Below, piece after piece: positions 15,950-22,902 of a DNA stretch of 34,503 bases. The position numbers and the translations under genes were made by a program. The notes beneath the pieces were generated by a model. It had not been told where the DNA came from, searched no databases, and worked only from the letters and a program-made list of their open reading frames with translations. Source of the DNA: Fusobacterium sp. (lineage in GTDB: Bacteria; Fusobacteriota; Fusobacteriia; Fusobacteriales; Fusobacteriaceae); the NCBI RefSeq assembly GCF_032477075.1, contig NZ_JAWDXO010000029.1:1-34503 (forward strand). Reading direction: 5' to 3'. Each line of letters begins with the position of its first letter. Position 1 is the first letter of the stretch.

Positions 15950-16804
15950 ATGAAAAAATTAGCACTTTTATTAGCAGCATTAGGAGTAGTTTCAGCAGTT
16001 TCTTATGGAGCTGAACCAGTTCTAAAAGTAACATCTATTGGACAGGAAATTGAGATTGAAAATGTATCTGGAGGATCTGATATTGGAGAAGATTCATTCT
16101 TTGGAACTACTGTTGGATTATCTTATGGTGATTGGACATTTGCTATAACTGGTGGAAAATTCTGGGATATTGACACTGATAATACTGATTCAAAAGATGG
16201 AAGACTTCAAATGGATGCTTGGAAAAAATTTGATAATTACAAATTAGGTTTTAGATATAGAGGTCAAAAAGACTTTGATAGATATTACTTAAGAGGAACT
16301 TGGGATTATGATATGTTCTGGGGAGCAGCAGATATCTGGTATCAAGCAAACAACAAAGTTAATGATGCTTGGAGAGGGGAAATATTCCCAATTGGAATTA
16401 AATTTGGTTCTGTAAAAATTGGATGGTTTGTTGACTGGACTCAAACAATGGGAAGAGTTGGTTCTGGAGAACTTGAAAATAACTTTGAACATCAAATCAG
16501 AGCTTATGCTACTCTTTACAAAGGAGAAAAAATCACTCTTTCTACAGAGGGTAGATTTACTTTAACTGTAGATGATAAATTTAAAGATGGAGATAAAAAA
16601 GCTAAAGATACAGTTGGAAGATATGAAGATTTTGGAAGAAATAGAATTTATTTAGGTGCAGATTATCAAGTTAATACTAACTTAAATGTTTATTTAAAAT
16701 ATGGATATGAAATAAGAAATATGGAAAAAGTTAATGATGGAAAATCATTTGACAGCAATAATTACTATGGAGACTTTATTGTTGGATGGAATTATAGATT
16801 CTAA
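15950..16804 (+). CDS. Outer-membrane beta-barrel protein (KdgM/NanC-like), possible sialate porin
   Basis: This 284-aa protein has a signal peptide (1-20, SYGA end) and a mature part made of alternating-residue strands rich in Tyr, Trp and Gly (YKLGFRYRG, YYLRGTWDYD, IKIGWFVDW-type segments). It closes with a terminal phenylalanine in FIVGWNYRF, a classic outer-membrane insertion signal. Size and style fit the 12-strand KdgM/NanC family of narrow anion-selective pores for acidic sugars, but I cannot prove membership by eye. It diverges from nanM, and in E. coli the porin gene nanC precedes nanM, so a role in sialic acid entry is plausible. Against this, no copy of the nan operator was found at its promoter. 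Other Fusobacterium barrel families are the alternative. Confidence 0.8.
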   Translation: MKKLALLLAALGVVSAVSYGAEPVLKVTSIGQEIEIENVSGGSDIGEDSFFGTTVGLSYGDWTFAITGGKFWDIDTDNTDSKDGRLQMDAWKKFDNYKLGFRYRGQKDFDRYYLRGTWDYDMFWGAADIWYQANNKVNDAWRGEIFPIGIKFGSVKIGWFVDWTQTMGRVGSGELENNFEHQIRAYATLYKGEKITLSTEGRFTLTVDDKFKDGDKKAKDTVGRYEDFGRNRIYLGADYQVNTNLNVYLKYGYEIRNMEKVNDGKSFDSNNYYGDFIVGWNYRF

Positions 16805-16819
16805 TTTTTCTTAAATAAA

Positions 16820-16877
16820 AAACTGGCTATTAAGCATAAATAAAACTTTATTTCTTTATTGTCTTTTTAGCCAGTTT
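16820..16877 (+). terminator. Long-armed hairpin after the beta-barrel gene
   Basis: A perfect 10-bp stem containing ACTGGCTA (16820-16829 with 16868-16877) encloses 38 nt that can form a second AAATAAA/TTTATTT stem. It lies 15 bp after the stop codon. The T-tract behind it is short, so termination is probable but not textbook. Confidence 0.6.
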
Positions 16878-16914
16878 ATATAAATAAAGATAATTTTCTT
16901 TTAAATATTTCTCT

Positions 16915-17033
16915 TATAATTTCCCATGAAGGAAACGATTTTAGACTCTCCCTGGTTTTAAAATTGTTTCCTATTTTAACATAAAAAAGAGTTAATTTAA
17001 TGTTATTTATCACAGATATATCTGTAATTTTTT
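16915..17033 (+). ncRNA. Candidate small RNA between the beta-barrel gene and the ComF-like gene
   Basis: The plus strand shows, in order, a perfect TATAAT (16915-16920) without a convincing -35; a 14-bp stem with one G-U pair (16930-16943 with 16959-16972) around a C/U-rich 15-nt loop; and a second hairpin, ACAGATATATCTGT (17012-17025), followed by six Ts (17028-17033). This would give a transcript of about 107 nt from roughly 16927. The wobble pair holds only in the plus-strand RNA. I recognise no known RNA family, and no open reading frame explains the stretch. Confidence 0.35.
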
Positions 17034-17078
17034 CACTTTCCTTTCTTACTTTTTTTAAACTTTTCCTAATATATAAAA

Positions 17079-17097
17079 AGAGCTCATAATGAGCTCT
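17079..17097 (-). terminator. Terminator of the ComF-like gene
   Basis: A 7-bp stem AGAGCTC/GAGCTCT with a 5-nt loop (17079-17097) lies 7 bp after the stop codon and is followed on the minus strand by TTTTTATA, an intrinsic terminator. Confidence 0.85.
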
Positions 17098-17103
17098 AAT
17101 TTT

Positions 17104-17694
17104 CTATTTATCTATACTGCTTTTTGCAACTACCAATACATATATATTTTCTACATTAGTATCATCTTTTAACAATGCACAAAGGCCTTTTAGAGTAGTT
17201 CCTGTACTGTATAGGTCATCTATAAGAAGAATATTTCCCTTTCTAGTCAAATCTCTATTTTTTCTTATGCTATTTTTAAAAAGATCTAGTTTTTTTTCTA
17301 CTGGAAGGTTTTTTATCTCTTCTGAAGTAAGTTTACTGAAGAAGTCTAAAGAGATAGGTTTTTTAACTTTCTCTCCAACTAGCTTAACTAATTGAAATAA
17401 TGGTTGTATTATTCTTGATTTTGAAGGAGGAACAGCTATTATTCCATCTATCTTATCAAGAAGATTCCATTCATTTGTTATATGTTTTGCTATTTCATCT
17501 GCTATTTCCACTGCTTTAAGATAATCCTTATGATATTTTAACTCATTTAATGCTTTTCCTATTTCACTATATGCTACATCAAATTCTGGGTATCCAAATA
17601 TATCCTCACCCTTATATTCACTTTTGGTTGTAAAATAATCCAGAGCATAGCCTTCATTCCATACTCCTTCTAATTTTATAGGATTTAACTTCAT
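17104..17694 (-). CDS. Phosphoribosyltransferase-domain protein (ComF-like)
   Basis: This 196-aa protein has the 5-phosphoribosyl-1-pyrophosphate-binding motif ILLIDDLYSTGTTL (155-168) and the upstream IIAVPPSKSRIIQP segment (85-98) found in ComF-type proteins. It lacks the N-terminal zinc-finger cysteines of typical ComF. The protein is probably cytoplasmic. ComF is linked to DNA uptake, but proteins with this domain also salvage bases, so the reaction is unknown. It is a single-gene unit with its own promoter and terminator; GGAGG lies 9 nt before the ATG. Confidence 0.75.
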   Translation of the reverse strand: MKLNPIKLEGVWNEGYALDYFTTKSEYKGEDIFGYPEFDVAYSEIGKALNELKYHKDYLKAVEIADEIAKHITNEWNLLDKIDGIIAVPPSKSRIIQPLFQLVKLVGEKVKKPISLDFFSKLTSEEIKNLPVEKKLDLFKNSIRKNRDLTRKGNILLIDDLYSTGTTLKGLCALLKDDTNVENIYVLVVAKSSIDK

Positions 17695-17731
17695 ACCTGA
17701 TGACCTCCTAAATACTTTTTATCTTATATAC

Positions 17732-17759
17732 ATTTTATCATATTTATTAAATAATTCAA
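17732..17759 (-). promoter_or_regulatory. Promoter of the ComF-like gene
   Basis: TTGAAT (17754-17759), 16-bp spacer and TAAAAT (17732-17737) preceded by an extended TG on the minus strand, about 38 bp before the ATG. Confidence 0.55.
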
Positions 17760-17794
17760 ATATGAGGTATAATTTTCATATAAATAAAAAAGAA

Positions 17795-17814
17795 GGACAA
17801 CCATTTGGTTGTCC
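17795..17814 (-). terminator. Terminator of hppA
   Basis: The 8-bp GC-rich stem GGACAACC/GGTTGTCC (17795-17802 with 17807-17814) is followed on the minus strand by TTCTTTTTTATTTA, 28 bp after the hppA stop codon. Confidence 0.93.
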
Positions 17815-17842
17815 CCAAAGCATTTTGTTTATTATAACATAA

Positions 17843-19846
17843 TTACATAAATTTTACAAATAATGGTACTAAAACTAGTGATACTATACTCATTAATTTG
17901 ATAAGAATATTAAGAGATGGTCCAGATGTATCTTTGAATGGATCCCCAACTGTATCTCCAACAACTGCAGCTTTATGTCTTTCAGATCCTTTTCCATCAC
18001 CTTTGTACCCAGCTTCAATTTGTTTCTTAGCATTATCCCATGCACCACCAGCATTAGCCATCATGATAGCCATTAATACACCAGTAACAAGAGATCCAGC
18101 TAATAATCCTCCAAGAGCTTGTACTGACCAAAGTCCTACAACGACTGGAACAACTATTGCAAGTATTCCAGGAAGTATCATTTCTCTTAATGAAGAATGA
18201 GTAGAAATTTCAACACATCTTTTATAATCAGGTTTTCCTTTTCCTTCCATGATTCCTGGAATTTCTCTAAATTGTCTTCTTACTTCTTCAACCATTTCCA
18301 TAGCTGCTTTACCAACTGCTGTCATTGTTAGAGCAGAGAATAAGAATGTTAACATTCCACCTAAGAATAATCCTGCGATTACTTCTGGGTTAGCAACATC
18401 TATAGCAAGAATTTGATTTGATTGAATTTGGATAGCTTCTTTATAAGCTGCAAATAAAGATAGAGCTGTAAGAGCTGCTGACCCAATTGCAAATCCTTTT
18501 CCAACTGCTGCTGTCGAGTTACCAACTGCATCAAGTTTATCTGTACATTCTCTAACTTCAGGTGGAAGCTCAGCCATTTCAGCAATTCCTCCAGCATTGT
18601 CAGCTACTGGTCCATAAGCATCAACTGCTACTACCATTCCTGTACTTGCAAGCATTCCAACTGCAGCTACAGAAATTCCATATAATCCAGCAGTCATATA
18701 AGCAATAATAATAGCAACAGCAATGATAATAATGGGTGCAACTGTAGACTCCATACCAACTGCTAGTCCTTCAATTATAGTTGTAGCCGGTCCAGTTTTA
18801 GCAGCATCTGCAATTCTGTTAACTGCTTTTTTACCAGTATCTGTATATAATCCTGTAAAATAAGCTATAACTAGTCCTGCTAATAATCCAGCAACAATAG
18901 CATAGAATATTCCCATTTCTAATCCTAAGAATTTAATTATTCCAAATGAAGCAATTAAAGAAAGGATTCCAGCTATTCTAGTTCCATTTTCCAATTTGTG
19001 ATAAACTTCATCAGGATTTTGAGTTTTAACTGTTAATGTAGCTAATATAGAAGTAACGATTCCTAATGCAGCTATTAGTAAAGGTGCAATTAGATATCCA
19101 AAATTTTCAGTAACTTGTGCTATAGTTGCTCCAATAGTCATTGCAGCTATAATAGACCCAACATAAGACTCAAATAAGTCTGCTCCCATTCCAGCAACAT
19201 CCCCAACATTATCTCCAACATTATCTGCTATTGTAGCAGGATTTCTAGGGTCATCTTCAGGAATTCCAGCTTCTACTTTACCAACAAGGTCTGCTCCAAC
19301 GTCAGCAGCTTTAGTGTAGATTCCTCCACCAACTCTTGCAAATAGAGCAATTGATGAAGCTCCCATTCCAAATCCAGTAACAATACTCATATCCCAGTTA
19401 AATATGATTATCATAACTGATAGTAAAAGCATTCCAAGTCCAACAACTGCAAGACCCATAACTGCTCCACCAGCAAATGCTACATCAAGAGCTTTTGAAA
19501 GCCCTCCTTCTTTAGCAGCTATCGAAGTTCTTCCATTAGCTTTAGTTGCTATTCTCATCCCAACATTTCCTGCTATAGCTGAAGTTACAGCTCCGCATAC
19601 AAATGTTATCGCAACTGAAATATTTAAGAAAATTCCTAATAATATAGCTACTGCTACTACGAAGTATACTAATATTTTGTATTCTGCAAGTAAGAAAGCC
19701 ATAGCTCCCTCTCTGATAGCATCTGTTATTTCTGCTACTCTTGGAATGTTAATTTGATAACTTTCCACTTTTTTAGAATAACCAAAGGCAGCAATCAATG
19801 CAAGTATCCCAGCAATTATTCCAACATAGATCAATGAATGTTCCAT
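17843..19846 (-). CDS. hppA: Membrane-bound ion-pumping pyrophosphatase, K+-dependent type
   Basis: This 667-aa polytopic protein hydrolyses pyrophosphate and pumps Na+ and/or H+ across the cytoplasmic membrane. The substrate site is seen in DVGADLVGKVEAGIPEDDPRN (182-202) and DNVGDNVGDVAGMGADLFES (208-227), together with the C-terminal GDTVGDPFKDTSGPS. The position that separates K+-dependent from K+-independent enzymes reads GNSTAA (442-447): Ala446, not Lys, which points to the K+-dependent class. Such enzymes in anaerobes are often Na+ pumps, which would supply the Na+ gradient used by the SiaQM transporter; Na+ as the pumped ion is inference. The gene has its own promoter and terminator, and AGGAGG precedes the ATG. 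Confidence 0.96.
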   Translation of the reverse strand: MEHSLIYVGIIAGILALIAAFGYSKKVESYQINIPRVAEITDAIREGAMAFLLAEYKILVYFVVAVAILLGIFLNISVAITFVCGAVTSAIAGNVGMRIATKANGRTSIAAKEGGLSKALDVAFAGGAVMGLAVVGLGMLLLSVMIIIFNWDMSIVTGFGMGASSIALFARVGGGIYTKAADVGADLVGKVEAGIPEDDPRNPATIADNVGDNVGDVAGMGADLFESYVGSIIAAMTIGATIAQVTENFGYLIAPLLIAALGIVTSILATLTVKTQNPDEVYHKLENGTRIAGILSLIASFGIIKFLGLEMGIFYAIVAGLLAGLVIAYFTGLYTDTGKKAVNRIADAAKTGPATTIIEGLAVGMESTVAPIIIIAVAIIIAYMTAGLYGISVAAVGMLASTGMVVAVDAYGPVADNAGGIAEMAELPPEVRECTDKLDAVGNSTAAVGKGFAIGSAALTALSLFAAYKEAIQIQSNQILAIDVANPEVIAGLFLGGMLTFLFSALTMTAVGKAAMEMVEEVRRQFREIPGIMEGKGKPDYKRCVEISTHSSLREMILPGILAIVVPVVVGLWSVQALGGLLAGSLVTGVLMAIMMANAGGAWDNAKKQIEAGYKGDGKGSERHKAAVVGDTVGDPFKDTSGPSLNILIKLMSIVSLVLVPLFVKFM

Positions 19847-19884
19847 TACTTAATCCTCCTATATTAATTTAAATTACACACTAC

Positions 19885-19913
19885 ATTATATTTGAAAACT
19901 TAATTTATTACAA
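19885..19913 (-). promoter_or_regulatory. Promoter of hppA
   Basis: TTGTAA (19908-19913), 17-bp spacer, perfect TATAAT (19885-19890) on the minus strand, about 38 bp before the ATG at 19846. Confidence 0.75.
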
Positions 19914-19936
19914 GTACTTTTATTCAAAAAGTTCTC

Positions 19937-20923
19937 TTATTTTTTAAAAAAATCAAGATTTTTTGTTTTTAATATATTCATATCTTTATCTACAATTAAA
20001 ACTTTTATTTTTTCATTATTTTCAGCATATTTCATAATTTTTTCTATAGGCATAGTAAAAAATGCTGTTGAGTATAGATCAGCTAAAAAAGAATCTTCAC
20101 ATATAACCATTACTAACTTTTTATCTTTCACTGGAAAACCTGTAGTTTTATCTAATATATGGTGATACTTTTCTCCATTTATTTCTACATAAGTCTGATA
20201 ATCTCCCGATACTCCCATACCTTCATTATTAAGTTCTACAATTCCAAGTAAATCTTCTGGGTTTTCTGGATTTTGTACTCCTATTCTCCATGGCTTGTTT
20301 TCTGGTTTTGTATTTATTACATCTATACTAGATATAGTAGTTATAAAAGCACTTGTTATACCTATTTCTTCCATTGCTTTTTTAGCCCTAGCTACAGCAT
20401 AACCTTTTAAAAAAGACCCAGTATCAATCTCATTTACAGGAAATTCCATGTGTATTTTATTGCCTTCTATTTTTACTTTATCAAAATCTATTTCTGTCAG
20501 TACATGAGCTAGGAGCTCTTTTGATGGAATAGAAATTTCTCCAACCTCTCCAAATCCCCATGCTTTTAGCAATGGTCCAATCGTTATATCATATTTTTTA
20601 TCTGAAAGGTCATACACTTCTTTCACTTTAGAAAAAAGCATAAGACCTTCATCATCTAATTCCACTGGAGTAGCAGGATCTGAATTTAATCTTCCTATTA
20701 TACTGGTTTTTATTTTACTATTAAATTTATTATCCAGTCTCTCTATTTCATTAAATGCTTCTTCCATTCCTTTTTTAGCTAATTTTTCATCCTTATCATA
20801 CACAGTTATCTTTATATAAGTTCCAAAAAGAAATTTTTCACTTTCAAATTTCTGCATTTTTTTATCTGTACACCCTATAAAAACAAATGGAAGTAAAAAA
20901 ATTAGAAAAAGTCTTTTTATCAC
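19937..20923 (-). CDS. apbE: FAD:protein FMN transferase lipoprotein
   Basis: ApbE moves FMN from FAD onto a Thr of DxxTGAT-type motifs in extracytoplasmic proteins. The 328-aa form has a lipobox (FIGC, Cys18), DTGSFLKGYAV (168-177, the family DxGxxxKGYA), KPWRIGVQNP (210-219), HHILDKTTGFPV (254-265) and ADLYSTAFF (281-289, metal site). Oddly, the usual NLGGxI segment reads TISSIDVI (196-203), so the paired glycines are absent. The frame stays open upstream, inside rpoZ; I chose the GTG at 20923, one base after the rpoZ stop, but a GTG at 20932 or TTG at 20935 (behind GGAG) is also possible. The last gene of the gmk-rpoZ run, it could modify the reductase at 128-1870, and the Rnf or Nqr complex elsewhere. 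Confidence 0.9.
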   Translation of the reverse strand: MIKRLFLIFLLPFVFIGCTDKKMQKFESEKFLFGTYIKITVYDKDEKLAKKGMEEAFNEIERLDNKFNSKIKTSIIGRLNSDPATPVELDDEGLMLFSKVKEVYDLSDKKYDITIGPLLKAWGFGEVGEISIPSKELLAHVLTEIDFDKVKIEGNKIHMEFPVNEIDTGSFLKGYAVARAKKAMEEIGITSAFITTISSIDVINTKPENKPWRIGVQNPENPEDLLGIVELNNEGMGVSGDYQTYVEINGEKYHHILDKTTGFPVKDKKLVMVICEDSFLADLYSTAFFTMPIEKIMKYAENNEKIKVLIVDKDMNILKTKNLDFFKK

Positions 20924-20924
20924 A

Positions 20925-21140
20925 CTATTCACCAACTTCTTCTTCTCCAAATTCATAACCAATTTTTCCATCTGCAATTTCTCTAAAAGCCTTTTTTATA
21001 TCAGTATCTTTTTTACTACATTTAGTTAAAAGTGTAGCTCCCTTCCCTATCTCTCTTGCTCTTTGACCACTGATTATTGTCAGTATATATTTATTAGGTA
21101 TTTTATCAAGTAATTCATCATAAACTATATCTTTTTTCAT
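20925..21140 (-). CDS. rpoZ: RNA polymerase omega subunit
   Basis: This 71-aa protein has the omega signature GQRAREIGKGA (25-35) and the AFREIADGKIGY helix (51-62) that packs against the beta' subunit. It lies 9 bp downstream of gmk, the same pairing as in many bacteria, and abuts apbE. It helps beta' assembly; rpoC itself is encoded 1.8 kb upstream on the same strand. Confidence 0.93.
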   Translation of the reverse strand: MKKDIVYDELLDKIPNKYILTIISGQRAREIGKGATLLTKCSKKDTDIKKAFREIADGKIGYEFGEEEVGE

Positions 21141-21149
21141 ATTAGCCTC

Positions 21150-21707
21150 CTATTTACTTTTTTCTTCTATAATTTTTTTTAATTCATTGCATGCCTGTTC
21201 TACAGTATAATTTATTATTGTTATATCATATTCTTTTTCATATTCCAACTCTTTTATAGAATTTGCAAGCCTAAGTTGAATAGTTTCCTCACTATCTGTT
21301 TTCCTTCCTCTTAATCTTGCTTCAAGCTCCTTTTTTGTTGGTGTTTTAAAGAAAATAAGATTTGCTTCAGGATATTGGTCTCTTACTTGAAGACCGCCTT
21401 GTACATCAATCTCTAATATTATATTTTCACCTTTGGTCATTCTATTTTCTACTTCTGATTTTAAAGTTCCATAATAATTCCCATGAACTGTTGCAGTTTC
21501 TAAAAAATCTTTATTTTCTCTTTTTTTAAGAAATTCTTCTTTAGTAAGAAAATAATAATCTCTTCCATCTACTTCTCCTGTTCTAGGCTCTCTTGTAGTT
21601 GCAGAAGTAGCAAGATTTATTCCAAGCATTTTGCGTACAAGTCTACAGATAGTTGATTTTCCAGCACCACTAGGTCCTGATACTACATATAGATTTCCTT
21701 TTGGCAT
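21150..21707 (-). CDS. gmk: Guanylate kinase
   Basis: This 185-aa enzyme phosphorylates GMP to GDP with ATP. It has the P-loop GPSGAGKST (11-19), the GMP-binding TTREPRTGEVDGRDYYF segment (37-53) and the lid with RLRGRKTDSEE. The gene begins 1 bp after remA, so translation is probably coupled. The length is slightly short for the family (about 200) but all motifs are complete. Confidence 0.96.
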   Translation of the reverse strand: MPKGNLYVVSGPSGAGKSTICRLVRKMLGINLATSATTREPRTGEVDGRDYYFLTKEEFLKKRENKDFLETATVHGNYYGTLKSEVENRMTKGENIILEIDVQGGLQVRDQYPEANLIFFKTPTKKELEARLRGRKTDSEETIQLRLANSIKELEYEKEYDITIINYTVEQACNELKKIIEEKSK

Positions 21708-21708
21708 T

Positions 21709-21948
21709 TTATTCTCCTTTCTCTATTCTAGCTGATATCGTTTCTGGATTTATAGCTGACATTATAACATGATTTGAATCTGTTATTATTAAGGTTTTTG
21801 TTTTTCTTCCCAAAGTTGCATCTATAAGCCTATTTTGAAGTTTAGCTTCCTCTCTCAATCTCTTACTTGGAGCTGAGTCAGGATTTATGACAGCAATTAT
21901 TCTTATATCCATTACCATATTATTAAATCCGATATTGATGGGCCTCAT
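21709..21948 (-). CDS. remA: RemA/DUF370 family DNA-binding regulatory protein
   Basis: This 79-aa protein has the family pattern: NIGFNNMV near the N-terminus, AVINPDSAPSKRLREEAK and the closing LIDATLGRKTKTLIITDSNHVIMSAI. In Bacillus subtilis RemA activates matrix and osmoprotection genes, and the gene sits before gmk as here (yicC-remA-gmk-rpoZ). Its targets in this diderm organism are unknown. The ATG at 21948 follows an AGGAGG, 8 bp after yicC. Confidence 0.9.
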   Translation of the reverse strand: MRPINIGFNNMVMDIRIIAVINPDSAPSKRLREEAKLQNRLIDATLGRKTKTLIITDSNHVIMSAINPETISARIEKGE

Positions 21949-21956
21949 AGATCCTC

Positions 21957-22835
21957 CTATTCGATATTCATGGCTTGTTCTCTAATTTTTTCAAGTTCAT
22001 TCTTACATTCTACTATAAGTTTTGAAATATCATACAAATTACATTTTACCCCTGTTGTATTAAGCTCTCTAAATATTTCTTGAAGAATAAAATCCATTTT
22101 CTTTCCTACTGCTGTATCTTTGCTTTCCATTTCTTTCCTTAACTGCTCCATATGGCTATCAAGTCTTGAAATTTCTTCAGATATATCTGATTTATCAGTA
22201 AAAATCAATATTTCTTTAAGAATATCCTCTTCTTTAAAATCTATTGTTCCTCTTATTTTATCAAGTCTTTCCATCAGTTTTTCTTTATAATTTTTAACTA
22301 CAGTTTCTTTATATTGCTTTATTTCAATTATTTTTTCTTCAAGAACTTCTATTCTTTCAAGAAAATAAGCTTTTAATCGGTTCCCTTCATCTTCTCTAGT
22401 TTGAATAAATGGAACGAGTAATTCATTAACTTTTCCCAATATAAAAGTTAAATACTCACTTTCATCAATCTCAAAATCATTTTTTTGTATAACATTTAAA
22501 TTTCTAACTAAAATATCCATTTTATTTGTGAATTTTTCATTAAAATCATTTTCCATCTCTTTAAGTACATTCATATAAGCTGAGCTTAAATTTCTATCAT
22601 AATCAAAAAGTTTCCCAAGCTCCCTCTTATCTTCAAATTCTATTTTTAGATCTAAAGAACCCCTGCTGATTTTTGAAGCAATTTCTGTTCTTATTGCTCC
22701 TTCTAAAAAATTTAAATTGTATGGAAGTTTTATTTTCAAATTTAAATTTTTATTATTTACACTTTTAAGTTCCATGTTGATAGCAAAACTTTCGTCTTGA
22801 TATGTAAGTTTTGAATATCCTGTCATACTTCTCAT
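21957..22835 (-). CDS. yicC: YicC family endoribonuclease
   Basis: This 292-aa protein opens with the family hallmark MRSMTGYSK and ends with the DUF1732 segment GKKMDFILQEIFRELNTTG (244-262), then KCNLYDISKLIVECKNELEKIREQ. E. coli YicC is an RNase that takes part in decay of the sRNA RyhB. The middle is acidic and helical, probably coiled coil. The gene heads the remA-gmk-rpoZ-apbE run and follows rpoC across a spacer with a strong hairpin. Confidence 0.92.
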   Translation of the reverse strand: MRSMTGYSKLTYQDESFAINMELKSVNNKNLNLKIKLPYNLNFLEGAIRTEIASKISRGSLDLKIEFEDKRELGKLFDYDRNLSSAYMNVLKEMENDFNEKFTNKMDILVRNLNVIQKNDFEIDESEYLTFILGKVNELLVPFIQTREDEGNRLKAYFLERIEVLEEKIIEIKQYKETVVKNYKEKLMERLDKIRGTIDFKEEDILKEILIFTDKSDISEEISRLDSHMEQLRKEMESKDTAVGKKMDFILQEIFRELNTTGVKCNLYDISKLIVECKNELEKIREQAMNIE

Positions 22836-22868
22836 AATTTTTCCTCCAGGAAAGATGAAACAAATACA

Positions 22869-22895
22869 GGAATAGGCGACCTTGTCGCCTATTCC
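22869..22895 (-). other. Perfect 12-bp hairpin between rpoC and yicC
   Basis: GGAATAGGCGAC (22869-22880) pairs perfectly with 22884-22895 around a 3-nt loop, 7 bp past the rpoC stop. On the minus strand no long T-run follows (TGTATTTG), so it may be a partial terminator, an RNA 3'-end stabiliser or a processing site. Confidence 0.75.
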
Positions 22896-22902
22896 TATTA
22901 TA

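Noticed and set aside
16820..16877. Miniature transposable element (terminal inverted repeats of 10 bp)
   Set aside because: The unit is only 58 bp, lies right after a stop codon, has no visible target duplication and reads better as a long-armed terminator.
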